Below, in pieces: positions 9,962-20,100 of a stretch of 64,000 bases of DNA. Position numbers and translations under genes: made by a program. Source of the stretch: Chrysophaeum taylorii (Eukaryota; Sar; Pelagophyceae; Pelagomonadales; Pelagomonadaceae); NCBI GenBank assembly GCA_029834535.1, contig JAQMWT010000572.1, forward strand, positions 124,001 to 188,000. Direction: 5' to 3'. Within the stretch, counting starts at the first letter, position 1; the number at the start of each line of letters is the position of its first letter. The notes beneath the pieces are model-generated. The model did not search any database and had not been told where the DNA came from. It was given only the letters and a program-made list of their open reading frames with translations.

Positions 9962-11516
9962 TCATCTTTGCGCGGCGGCGGCGGCGGCGGCGGCGGCGGC
10001 GTTTTTTCTTAAGAGCTGGGTCTCGACTTGTGCGAGGGGCGGAGAAAGGGAGACGAGGATATCACCATGCCAAAACTGGACGACGCCCCGGTAGGCGGCG
10101 CGGGGAACACCAGCCTTGACATTGTCCATGATACCGAGGCGGCGGGCGAGAGCGGGGAAGGAGGCCCCCGGTCTGTCTTCGACGGTAACGTACTCGATGC
10201 GGACGGCGCCGGGGCCAGAGAGGGAGGCGAGGTCATCCGGCGAAGCGAGGAGGCGGGCGTTTCGGAGATCGTTGCCGAAGCGCGTGTCGTAGGCCTCGAG
10301 GTCTAGGGTCTTCGCGAGCTCGTCGCGGCGAGCGACAAAGTCGACGGGATCGCCCTCGTAGAGCTGGATCTTTTTGAGGAAGGCGCCGTATTGGTTATTG
10401 GATGTTCCGCGCGTGGCGAGGTGGAATGTGCGACAGATTTCGGGCCGCAGGACGTGGCGGCCCTTGCGCTGGGCCGGTTCGCGCAGCCAGTCGTCCCAAT
10501 AACCCTCGGGCCACTTGGGCTCGAGCTCGCGCCAGACGTCCGACGTGAGCATCCAGCCCAAACCCGGAAAAAAGTCGCTCCGCACGACCTTGTCCGGTGC
10601 CTTGACCTTGCCGGCCTGGCCGTTGTCGTTCCAAGCGCTCGCGGCCAGCAGCGTTTTGTCGGCGTCGAGGATGGGCGCGACGGCGGCAAAGTAGTCGAAC
10701 GCGTCGCGGGCGACCTCGAGATCCTCCTCGAGGACAAGGACGCGCCGGACCCCCGGCCCCTCGAAGGCCTTGCCAAGCGCGAACTTGAAGTGTCGCGCGA
10801 GCTTGTGATATCCAGTCCCTTCGCGCGACTGGGCGCCGTGCCGCGCGAACACGACGAGCGGATTCCCGCACCGCGCCTCGAGCCGCGCTCCAGCGTCTCG
10901 GACCTCGCGTTCGACGGCGTCGTTGTTGCGCGCGAGTCCATCCTGCGAGACTAACACCGGCGCACCGCCGCAGGGGTGATACCGCACGATCGCACCCAAA
11001 CATCGCCGTAGCATCTCGGCCCGCTCGTGACAAATCACCAGAATCACCGTCGACGCGTCCATGACCGGCGGTCGCCTTCGGATTGTCCTTTCGGGGGAAG
11101 CCGCCGTCGTTGGGGAGGGGGGGGGGACGTTCGCTTCGGTCCGCAGCCACTCGCTCGCCTCGGAGATCTTGGACCACGCCTGCGAACCTCTGCTGAGCTA
11201 CTCGCCGAGGCTGATAAAAAGGAACCGTACCGCGTCGGCCGTCGCTCGGTCCTTGATCGAGTCGACGCGCCCTCGCAACCTAAACGCGTCTCTCAGACGA
11301 ACGCCACGCCAATTCTCACGTCACGACAGCCTCGCGCAGGGAACGACGACGACCCTCGGGCAACTCTTCGACGACGACGACGACCTCTGGGCGCCCCGGC
11401 GTCCTCCGCTGCAACCCGACGTTGATTCCGAACAGCAACGCAACCGAGCAATAGGCCACCAGCCGGAGCACGACGCTCCCCGAGCCCTTTCGCCGCCGAG
11501 ACCGTCGCATTCTCAC
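9962..11516 (-). CDS. MGAT1: Alpha-1,3-mannosyl-glycoprotein beta-1,2-GlcNAc-transferase (GnT-I, GT13)
   Basis: Golgi enzyme that adds the first GlcNAc to the Man5 N-glycan core, opening complex or hybrid N-glycan synthesis. Two exons: 11516-11325 encodes a type II signal anchor (MRMRRSRRRKG then a hydrophobic span VVLRLVAYCSVALLFGI), and 11179-9962 encodes the stem and catalytic domain. They join in phase 0 across a 145-nt GT-AG intron (11180-11324), giving about 469 residues, close to the usual 430-450. Hallmarks of GT13 are visible: STVILVICHER, LVSQDG, the metal-binding VLEEDLEVA (EED), SAWNDNG, RSDFFPGLGWML, PKWPEGYWDDWLR and RPEICRTFH. The C-terminus ends in a poly-Ala run made by a GCC microsatellite (about 9975-10001). 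The next gene upstream on the same strand is 281 bp away. Confidence 0.9.
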
Positions 11517-11797
11517 GGCGGTAGCGACGTCATGCCGTCGATGTTAAAAAAATAAAACGAGAAAGAAAGATCACGCAGCACTCTGAGTCTGAGCTGGGGG
11601 GGAACTGCAGCACAGAAGCCAAGTGAAAGTCAGCGTCCCAATTTAAATAGGGGGCACTCGAAACGACGGAGTAGCGCGCGGCGACACGGAAGCAGAAGGA
11701 GTGGCGCGGTCCTCCAGAGGACTACATATCATGCTCAGATCATTCTCGCGGGGTCGGGTCAAGCAGGAGAGTGAGTGCCTTCAGGACATGATGCTCC

Positions 11798-14038
11798 CTA
11801 GGAGCGGCCGTACTTGTTCTTAAGAATTTCGGCCTGGCGCTTTTTGCGAGCCTCGGCAGCTTCCCTAGCGTTGGAGAATCTCTGCTTGGGGGGCGCAGCG
11901 GCCGGCTTGGGCGGCGTCACCGGCGGCTTGGGCGGCGAGCGCGGCGTGAAAGGTTTCCTGCTGACAGCAGGGGGAGGGGGCTTGGCGGCGGCCGGCTTGG
12001 GGGCTCCGCCAAACAGCGAGAACGGCTCGGCCTTCTTCTTCACAGGAGGCGGCGGCGGCGGCGGCGCAACCTTTTTGGGTGCGGGTTTGGGCTGCGGCTT
12101 GGGAGGCGAAAAGAAGGCCGGCTTGGCGGCAGGCTTGGGCGGCGGCGGCGGCTTGGGCGCCACCTTGGCGGCAGGCTTCGCGTCCACGTTCGGAAGAGGC
12201 GGGGGACTGAACTTGAAGAAGGGCTTGGCCGGCTCGGCCTTCTTCGGCGGGGGCGCAACCTTGGGAGAGGAAGGCTTTTGCGCCGAAAAGAGGCTGAATG
12301 GCTCGGGCTTCTTCGCCGGCGCTGGCTTGGGCGCGGGTGGCTTGGGGGGCGCAGGCTTCGGCGCTGAGAAGAGGCTAAACGGCTCGGGCTTCTTCGCAGG
12401 CGGTGGCTTGGCCGCAGGCGGTTTGGGTGCGGGTGGTTTGGGCGCCGAGAAGAGGCTGAACGCGGGCGCCGCAGGCTCGGCCCGTGCTTTGGGGGAAGGC
12501 GGCTTGGGTGCTGGTGGCGCAGGTTTGGCGGGTGCTGACGGCTGGAATAGCGAGAAGGCAGGCTTGGCAGGCTCTTTGGAAGGCGGCGCCTGCTTTGGCG
12601 CAGGCTTGGGCGACGGTTTAGCCGGTGCCGCCGCGGGCTTGAAGAGCGAGAAGGCAGGCGCCGCAGGCTTAGCCGGAGCTTTGGGTGGAGGCGGCTTTGG
12701 TGCTGGAGGCGTCGGCTTGGCGGGTGCTGACGGCTTAAAGAGCGAGAAAGCAGGCGCTGCTGGCTTGGTAGGCTCCTTGGGAGGCGGCGCCGGCTTGGAC
12801 GCTGGTTTGGCCGGCGCCGCCGGGGGCTTGAAGAGCGAGAAGGCGGGCGCCGCCGGCTTGGCGGGCGCCTTGGGAGGCGGCGCGGGCTTTGGCGGGGCCG
12901 GTGCTGCCGGGGGCTTGAAGAACGAGAAGGCAGGTGCCGCCGGCTTGGCGGGCGCCTTGGGAGGCGGCGCGGGCTTTGGCGGGGCCGGTTTGGCCGGCGT
13001 TGCCGTGGGCTTGAAGAACGAGAAGGCGGGTGCTGCCGGCTTGGCGGGAGCCTTGGGCTCTGGTTTGGGTGGCGCCGGCTTGGATGGCGCCGCTGCCTTT
13101 GATGCCGCCGCCGCCTTTTGTCGAGCGATGCGCTCAGCCTCGAGTTTCCTCTGGCGATCCGCCTCCTCTGCAGCCTTCTTGGCCTGCGCCTCGGAGCGCT
13201 CCTTCGCCTCGAGCTCTTGCTGGCGCCTGAGCGCCTCGATTTCGCGCGCCTTGAGCGCCTCGGCCTTGCGCTTCTCGGCTTCCTCGGCCTCGGCGATGCG
13301 CTCTTGCTCTAACGCGGCCGCCTTGGCCGCCATCTGCTCCGCCATCGTGACCCGGCTCACCTCCGCCTTGGTCGCCGCCTCGATGACTTCCGCGAGGCGC
13401 TTCTTCTCCTCGGCCTTAGCCGCCGCCGCCGCAGCTTTGGTGGCCGCCGCCTCGCCAGCTACTTTGTCTTCCTGGATCTTCTGCCAGAGCGCCTTCTGAT
13501 CCTTGATGTACACCTCCTTGAACGCGGGCTTTTTCGGCGCCGGCGGAGGGGGAGGCGGCGGCGGAGGCGGCGGGGGAGCCTCGACGACGATCGGCGGGGG
13601 GGGCTCGGCGACGACCGGAGGCGCCTCGGCATCGGCGACGGGCGCCGGCTCAGGCACCGGGGGCTCGACGAGCGCGACTTCGTCGCCAGCCGCGACTTCG
13701 TCGCCAGCCGCGATTTCGTCGCCAGCCACGATTGGCGGCAGCAGCGCGTCGAGCTTCTGCCTGCCGAGCTGCACCACAGCCGAGAGCGAGTCGGACTGTG
13801 CCGAGCTGAGCTGCGCGAACTCGAGGTCGAACTCGGTGCGGTACTTGGCAACGGCCTCCTGATCCTCGGCGACGTTGGCGAGGCGTGTCTCAAACTCGCT
13901 GCGGAGTTTGGCGATCTCGACGTCAACGTCATTCTGCGAGACGCGGCATTGCACCAGCCGCGACGACGCGGTCGGCGGGACACACACGAACCCGCTCGCC
14001 ACGCCCAACAGCGTGACGAAGACCCGCACGCGCGACAT
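11798..14038 (-). CDS. Plastid-targeted, intrinsically disordered FSLF-repeat protein (possible Rubisco/pyrenoid linker)
   Basis: About 746 residues from the ATG at 14036-14038; the frame is open 13 codons upstream only with GTG. The N-terminus MSRVRVFVTLLGVASGF looks like the ER signal plus ASGF plastid cleavage motif of secondary red plastids. Then come a helical segment (about 30-95), an AAGDEV triplicate, a Pro-rich linker with 12 consecutive Pro, and a Lys/Glu/Ala coiled coil (about 180-320). The rest is about 12 tandem units of 26-35 residues. Each has a core FSLF, FSFF or a close variant in a Pro/Ala/Lys background, for example PAAPAFSLFKP or PEPFSLFSAPKP. The C-terminal helix ends in ILKNKYGRS. 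No enzyme domain or membrane span is seen after the signal. Repeat period, positive charge and disorder match the design of Rubisco linker proteins (EPYC1, PYCO1), but the partner is inference; a nucleoporin-like or cell-wall role is less likely given the plastid signal. Confidence 0.6.
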   Translation of the reverse strand: MSRVRVFVTLLGVASGFVCVPPTASSRLVQCRVSQNDVDVEIAKLRSEFETRLANVAEDQEAVAKYRTEFDLEFAQLSSAQSDSLSAVVQLGRQKLDALLPPIVAGDEIAAGDEVAAGDEVALVEPPVPEPAPVADAEAPPVVAEPPPPIVVEAPPPPPPPPPPPPAPKKPAFKEVYIKDQKALWQKIQEDKVAGEAAATKAAAAAAKAEEKKRLAEVIEAATKAEVSRVTMAEQMAAKAAALEQERIAEAEEAEKRKAEALKAREIEALRRQQELEAKERSEAQAKKAAEEADRQRKLEAERIARQKAAAASKAAAPSKPAPPKPEPKAPAKPAAPAFSFFKPTATPAKPAPPKPAPPPKAPAKPAAPAFSFFKPPAAPAPPKPAPPPKAPAKPAAPAFSLFKPPAAPAKPASKPAPPPKEPTKPAAPAFSLFKPSAPAKPTPPAPKPPPPKAPAKPAAPAFSLFKPAAAPAKPSPKPAPKQAPPSKEPAKPAFSLFQPSAPAKPAPPAPKPPSPKARAEPAAPAFSLFSAPKPPAPKPPAAKPPPAKKPEPFSLFSAPKPAPPKPPAPKPAPAKKPEPFSLFSAQKPSSPKVAPPPKKAEPAKPFFKFSPPPLPNVDAKPAAKVAPKPPPPPKPAAKPAFFSPPKPQPKPAPKKVAPPPPPPPVKKKAEPFSLFGGAPKPAAAKPPPPAVSRKPFTPRSPPKPPVTPPKPAAAPPKQRFSNAREAAEARKKRQAEILKNKYGRS

Positions 14039-14106
14039 CGTCACGCGATCTTCAATCACGTGGGGGTGAAGGTCCACATTACCACGTCACACGAGGGTTC
14101 TTGTTA

Positions 14107-15074
14107 TTAATCAAACTCGTCCTCCGACTGTGAGTCCTGGGGTTTCGGCGGTCCAGCTGCGGGAGACGTCTTGCTGCCATCCTCCACCACCACCACCTCC
14201 TCCTCCTCCTTGCGAGGCCGCTTGTTCTCCGTCTCAACTTGGGTGGCTGCGGCGCACGAGGAGTGTGTGATGAGACGACGTCGACAGACGACGACGAGGA
14301 CGCGCCTTCGAGCGATCGTTTCTGCGTCGCGCGAGCGTCGAGCGCCTCGCCCGCGATGTCGCTGAGTGCAGCGAGCTGCGACGCTTCGACGAAGTCGAAA
14401 CCACCGCCGTCACCGTCATCCATGCCATCATCGCTCGCCTTGTCGTCCTGCTCTTCGTCGTCGTCTTCGTCGTCTTCGTCGTTCGAAAACATGTGGGATG
14501 AGCCTCTGCGGCGCGTTTTCGCTTCATCCAACTCGCGAACCAATTTCCGGTACCGAGCTTGGTGGTTAGCGAGGACTTCGGCGAAGGTCTCCTCGAGCTC
14601 CCTCGCAACAGTTTCCTTGGCGTCCTCGAGGACCTTCGCGTTCTTCACGTGGATCGCGTTCTCCGCCTCAAGATTGCGAGTTCTTGTCGTCAGCGCGCAT
14701 ATCCGCTCCACAAGCGAAGACATGCCGTCCATGAGGACTGTCGCGGCTGATCGATCGTCGACTCGCATCAACTCCGCGCTCCATACGGCAACTTTTCCTC
14801 GGTCTATTTTCCGCCGCGCGTCCAGCTTCAGAGCGTCGCCATTCACCGACGCCGTGATCTCGACGCTCGCATCCCTCACGGACGCCCGCAGCTCGCATAC
14901 AGCGTCCTGCTGTTGCGGTCTGGCCACAACTCTCGACGCGGCGTCGCGCCCTTTCCAGTAAGTACAAGTATTCCCCGCAAACGAAACCGCGACAAACTCC
15001 ACCTGGCCCTGCTTCTCGTGGAGCGCGACGCGAACCTCACCATCCTTCGTCGAGAAACACGCAGCAGGCTCCAT
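14107..15074 (-). CDS. XRCC4-like non-homologous end-joining protein
   Basis: XRCC4 scaffolds DNA ligase IV during repair of double-strand breaks in the nucleus. The protein starts at the ATG at 15072-15074 (MEPAACFST). Residues about 1-115 are beta-rich (VRVALHEKQGQVEFVAVSFAG, CTYWKG, ELRASVRDASVEITASV) like the XRCC4/XLF head. Residues about 120-200 are a long coiled coil (NLEAENAIHVKNAKVLEDAK then LANHQARYRKLVRELDEAK) closely resembling the XRCC4 stalk where ligase IV binds. An acidic Asp/Glu region follows. Near 14235-14290 the frame must change, most simply by a 53-nt intron, after which the protein ends KTSPAAGPPKPQ...SEDEFD with TAA at 14107-14109. That short acidic, phosphorylatable end is typical of XRCC4/XLF. 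XLF or another member of the XRCC4 superfamily remains possible. It lies 68 bp upstream of the repeat-protein start, same strand. Confidence 0.6.
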
Positions 15075-15573
15075 CGTCAGCCCACACACCCTTACCCTTA
15101 TTTAATCTCCTTTGAGTGTACTCCTTAATAACCCTTATCTCCCTGATCTCCCCCCGAGGCCTTCCTGCCCTTACCCTATGAGTTAATTCCCTTGCTCTTA
15201 TTTTCCTGTTGTCGGGCACTCGTTTTCCCTCATCTTCCCTCTCGACTTCCGCATCGTATGAGGAGGGGAAATACGGAGCGCGGCAGCAGCGGCAGCAGAA
15301 AGGAGCACCGTGAGCGGTACCCTGTCCCTTTCAGTCACGACGCCCTGTACACTGGTTCGCCAGCACCACCGGGCCGAGTGCCGATGGCGTTCTCGCACAG
15401 TCTGGGGGACAGGCAGTCAAATTTGGGACCACTTCTTCATCATCATCATCATGGTGAAGAGAACGTAACTGGGTGAAGCGCGGCAGTCAAGAAAGCAGGT
15501 AAAGGGGGGAATCCGAGCCACGGGTTGCCGTTGTGGTGCATCGTAAGAAGCACCCCATGGAGGTGGAGCATCA
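15075..15573. other. Intergenic, no gene seen
   Basis: About 500 bases between PsbU (3' end) and the XRCC4-like gene (start), both minus. It should hold the XRCC4-like promoter. A short run of CAT triplets lies at about 15437-15451. No motif recognised. Confidence 0.45.
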
Positions 15574-16132
15574 TCAAAGCGATTGGCGCTGGTTGATGCG
15601 CTCGATGAACATGCGGCCCGGAGGGAGCGCGACGAATTTGGCCTCGTGCTTTCGAAATCGGCTGGCTTCCTCTTTGTTGAGGACCTTGTAGACCTGCAGG
15701 GAGGTTAGTTCTCTCGGGAATATTGGAGCGTCTCTCACGTCTTTGACTTCCGTGTACGGGCCGTTTGAGGCGATTTTGCCGGCGACCTTTGGATACAGGC
15801 CTGCGGGCCTCGTGACGGTCGCCAACCAACGGCGAGAGCATACCCTTGAAGGCCTTGTACTCAACGACCGTGGCCGCGTTGACATCAAGCTTCCCAACTG
15901 GCGCGTATTGCTGCGGCTCGAAGCGTTCTCTCTTCACAAAGTTCCGTTCCGCCCCGACACCTGTCGTCTCGATCGAGCTCAGGTCAACCTCTTCGGCGCG
16001 CGCAAGACCAGCGATCGTCGCAACCGAGGCCCCGATCGCAGATGCAAGCCCTTCGCGACGCGACACCAACGTCTTCTGCTGGGAGGTCGTCAACGCGGAC
16101 ACCGTACACGCGGTCAGCAACACAATCATCAT
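15574..16132 (-). CDS. psbU: Photosystem II 12-kDa extrinsic protein PsbU precursor
   Basis: Lumenal PSII subunit that stabilises the oxygen-evolving Mn cluster; found in cyanobacteria and red-lineage algae. Three exons: 16132-15844, 15800-15739, 15693-15574. The introns are 43 nt (15801-15843) and 45 nt (15694-15738), both GT-AG. Splicing gives the helix-hairpin-helix core KLDVNAATVVEYKAFKG-LYPKVAGKIASNGPYTEVKD-VYKVLNKEEASRF and the ending FIERINQRQSL, matching PsbU (consensus GxYPxxAxKIxxNGPY). The N-terminus has a signal peptide (MMIVLLTACTVSA), a transit region, and a second hydrophobic segment beginning RREGLASAIGASVATIAG and ending ARA, typical of a twin-Arg-type lumenal signal. The start is the ATG pair at 16127-16132; the frame is open further up but only with GTG. 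Length of the mature part fits the family (about 95-100 residues). Confidence 0.92.
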
Positions 16133-17166
16133 GGCGGTGGCGCTGGCTCTTCTGCTCTTGCTTTGTGGTTGGCGCTGTCCCTTCAGAAGCTTCACTGCAA
16201 CTGCTGGCACAGGATTTCGGAGTCCGTTGGCATTGAAGTTATGCCGCCAGCGGGGCTCTGCTGCGAATCTGAAACTCGTTCTCTTACAACATCCAAATCG
16301 ACCTCGCTCGCCGCCTTGGCGGAAGTAAAGTGCTCTGGATATCTAGCAACCCTTCGGCTTCTTCCCTCGGTCTGCTGCTCGACCATGTTCTGGAGTTTGT
16401 CGGTGCTGCGCGCCCCTTGCGGCGAATGCCATTATGTCGATGGAGCTCGGGATGAAATCGGGCATGAGACCCTCAGGAATTCTAGACCCGGTAAGTTGTT
16501 CGGGCGACAACGCCGTTCGGGGCGACACACGAAAAACACCGCACGATTGATTTTTGGGTGCTACAGGAGACAGCAACTCGGCGTCTGGTGGGCGGCAGTA
16601 CGCCCCTTCTTGCTCTTACTACGAGTCGCCATCATTATTCCATATGCTACGTATGCCCTCCCACCTGTACCAGCGCTTCCCGAGTTCGTAGAACCTTGCG
16701 ACACCACGCCCCCTAGCTATAGTAGTAGTTGCTCGCTAGTTGCTAGGGATGCTCCGTTTCCACTGGCTGATGCGCTAGGGATTTTTGTAGTCGACTGCTA
16801 AGAGGGGTACGAAAGTAAGAAGCCAGGCGCGTGGAGGTATGGGGGTTGTGTGTAGATGTGAGTGCTGCCTGGAGGGCAAAAGGACCCCGAGGCCTAGTCG
16901 GGATCGTCGCCGCTCCGCGGGGGGGGGCGAAAAGAGGGGGGGGGGCGCCCGCAGGCCGTACGCGCGCTGCCGCCGGACGTGTGTGCGAAGAAGGGTGGCG
17001 TCCTGCTGGGCGCGGGCGGCATGGATGGGGCTGCTCGAGGCGGCGACATGGCCGAGGGCGGTGAGGGCTCAGCGGGCCCGGCCCAGAGCGCTGGTGATCC
17101 CCTCGGGTTATGTTGTAATACGGGATCATGCTACGAGAGCGGGTCGCGAAGGACCAGCGTGTAGTG
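16133..17166. other. Intergenic, no gene seen
   Basis: About 1.0 kb between the psbU start and the 3' end of the dynein gene. It includes G-rich runs (about 16919-16950) and small unconvincing frames on both strands. The psbU promoter should lie just above 16132. No RNA gene recognised. Confidence 0.45.
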
Positions 17167-20100
17167 TTAGTCGGTCTGGCAAATGAGCGCGACGCCGCGA
17201 AGGACCCAGAATGTACTGGGCATGTCGGTCTTTAGTGTGGCAACGAAGATGAAGGTCGGGCCGCGGAAGGTGGTAGTGTACACTGGACAGTTGTAGAGCG
17301 TGGATTCTGGACGCAGGTAGCCGACGCTCGAAGGATCCCAGGTGGGCTGGACCGTAACGGCCTTGATGTAGATCAACGGCATCGGTGGGAGGAGGTCCTT
17401 CGGCTTTGAGTCTCGGAGAACGCCGGCGCATTCGACTTGGTCTATTTGATAAGTGTGGGCTTCTTTCTCGCCCCAGCACGCGCCTTCGCAAAAGAGACCG
17501 TGCACGTAAGCGCCTTCCTCGAGGCGTCGCTGGACGTCGGCCATTTGTCCTAGCACGGAGACGTGCGTTTCGATGGTCATCTTGTCAAGCGGGAGACTGT
17601 TATTTCTGGCCGTCACCTGCTTGATGGCGGTCAAAAAGGCGGTGGGATTAAATAGGCCGGGAAGCCACATGCTGGGGGGGGATTGGAGTCCGTCGTTAGA
17701 CGACCACGCGGTGAGCTGGTCGCAGCGGACGATGAGATCGGCGAACCAGTCTTGGAGTCCCTTCATCGACGGCCAAGCATACTTCTCCCAGCTAGCGGTG
17801 TGAAAGGGATTGCGCCCAGGGACCTGGCCGATCAAAAGGGCCGATAGGAGGTCTTCCATCTTCTGAGACATGTTTAGCTGGCCGAGAAGGCCTTTCCGGA
17901 GCTCCTCGAGGCTCCGGGCAACCTCGCCCGTGAGGCCGTTCATGCGGCCGAGTTCCTGAAGCAGAACGACGATGTAGGGCGCGTCCTTGCTCTTGAGAAG
18001 CGGCGTGGCCTTGTCGTTGATGTCGATGAGATCGAACTGCTCGGGCAAACGCCCGAGGAGATCCTCGATGAGTTCCTCGGGCCCGCTCCCCGGGCCTGAC
18101 GAGCCGCCGCCGCCGGCATTGGAGCCCGCCTTGAGCCGGAGGACCGTGCTGATGACGGTCGACGTCGACGCGTTGAGGTAGGCTATCTCCGAGTTCATGT
18201 GGAGCCCGTAGATGAGCGGCGACTCTGGCGGAAGCTCTGACTGGAGGTGCAAAACATACGATTCGCGCGTGTCGTGGGTCGCCGGGTCGGGCGACGTAAA
18301 GCCCGGTCCCAGCTCCTCGCATTTTTGGAGCGACTCTGTGAACGACACCTCGAGGTATGTGTTGTTCGTCCGCCGATCCCAAAAGTCTGTTATGTGCCTG
18401 TGATCGATTGTCGTGGAAAATTTGAAGACGCATAGCTACTACGCACCCGCCATACATGATCTCGCCGAAGATATAGCGAAGATCGTCCCACGGCACGTAT
18501 CTCTTCTCGTCGAGATACGCTTGAAGAACGTCGGCGCAGATCGTCAAGTCGCCCATGTTGAACCCATATTTGCGAGACCAGCCCTGCTGTCCGAAGCGCT
18601 TGCGGCCGAGCATGACGGCATGGAAGAAGCATAATCCGAATAAGCACGAGCGGAACTCGAGTCGAAGGGCGCACGCATCGAGGCGCTCCTGCGAGAAGGG
18701 TGCCCAAGCGCGTTCGATGTTGGACTTGATGTCGGAGGGCGCCTCGTTTGAGACCTTTATGCACGATTGGAGGAGCGACTCGGGAATGTTTCGCTGGTAG
18801 GAAAAGCTTGGCGGCTCGGCCGAGACGTAGCAACGAAAGTCAGGATGCGCCGATTCGCTGCAGATCTCGAGTTTTCGCTCAAGGATGGGAAGCCAGGATT
18901 GCATGAGGTGGAGGTTCTGCAGCATTATCCACCCGCCTAAAATCACCGTTGGGGTCGAGAAAAGTCGAGGGAAATGATGCAGAGACGGCAAGCGTCGTAG
19001 GAGTACTCACCTTCGCGGGCGAGCTTTTCGAGCATGGCCTCTGCCGGCGCTTCCTGGCCCTGGCCCATCGAGATATTGACGAACTTTTGATTGGCGATTG
19101 TCTTGCCGAAGGTAGCTCCTAGCTCCTCGACCCACAGGGTGGGGTCAACGCCAGGAAAAAGGACAAAGAAGATAGGTGTCGACGCCGACGACTCGTCGTA
19201 CGTCTTGGCCATGTCGAAGGGTGCCTGGTGGACGTAGCCGTTTCCGTACGTCTCGGCGATGTACGTCGAAATGCCCATTGTGACCCGGTCGTATCGCAAC
19301 ATGCTGAGGAGCAGGATCTTCTCGAACGTGCTGAGAAGGGGACAATCGGGTGGCATCGGTGGCTGGATAGTCTCGGGCGAAGGTTCATTGTACCACCGCT
19401 CCCAGGCCTCGGAGTTTGCCGCGATTTGCTCGAGGAGCGTAGCAAAGAACGGAACGTGTGAGCCGCAATCCTCTTGGAGTGCGCGTAGCTTTGGGTAGAC
19501 ACCGTCGGGTAGCCACGCGGCGACGGCGGCAGGTGCCGGATCGCCATCCGCCACGCGTCCGCGGAGCATGACGCTCATGTACCGCTCCGGCAACTTGCCG
19601 TCGGCAATTTGCAACGTTAGCACGAAAAGCGCGACGATGGTGAGCTTGTCTCGCTCGAAGAGCCCTCGTCGTACGTAGTTGAACGCGACGCTTGTCGTCG
19701 TCTCGATAAGACGTGTGCAACGCGCCGCGTAGTCGACATATTTCTCGCACACCGCCTCGGGAATCGCAAGGAACTGTCCCGTTCTGTCTTTCACCTCGAT
19801 CACCAAGGTTCTAGTGTCGCAAATGTTCACGACTTTCCAGACGGTGCCGATGGCGAGATCGCACTCCACGACGTCTCCCGGCTTGAACGACGCACTCGAT
19901 CTCGGCGACCGCGTAGGTGATGGCGGGCCGTCGAGGATTTTCTGGAGAAACTCTTCGTCGAGCTTGCCGCCTCTGGCAGCGGCGAGGAATGCCTCCTTTT
20001 TCCACGGGCACTGGTCGAGGCCAGCCATCGTGCGTTTAACGATTTTGGCGAAGCACCGCAGGGTCCCGGCGCTGCAGTCGGAATCTTCTTCTTCCTTCGC

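Noticed and set aside
11814-13499. 561-codon Gly/Leu/Ala-rich frame opposite the FSLF-repeat gene
   Set aside because: Mirror of the Pro/Ala/Lys repeats; the minus strand has the signal peptide and structured repeat units.
16831-17129. Overlapping G-rich frames upstream of the dynein 3' end
   Set aside because: Low-complexity G/C runs keep several frames open; no recognisable protein.
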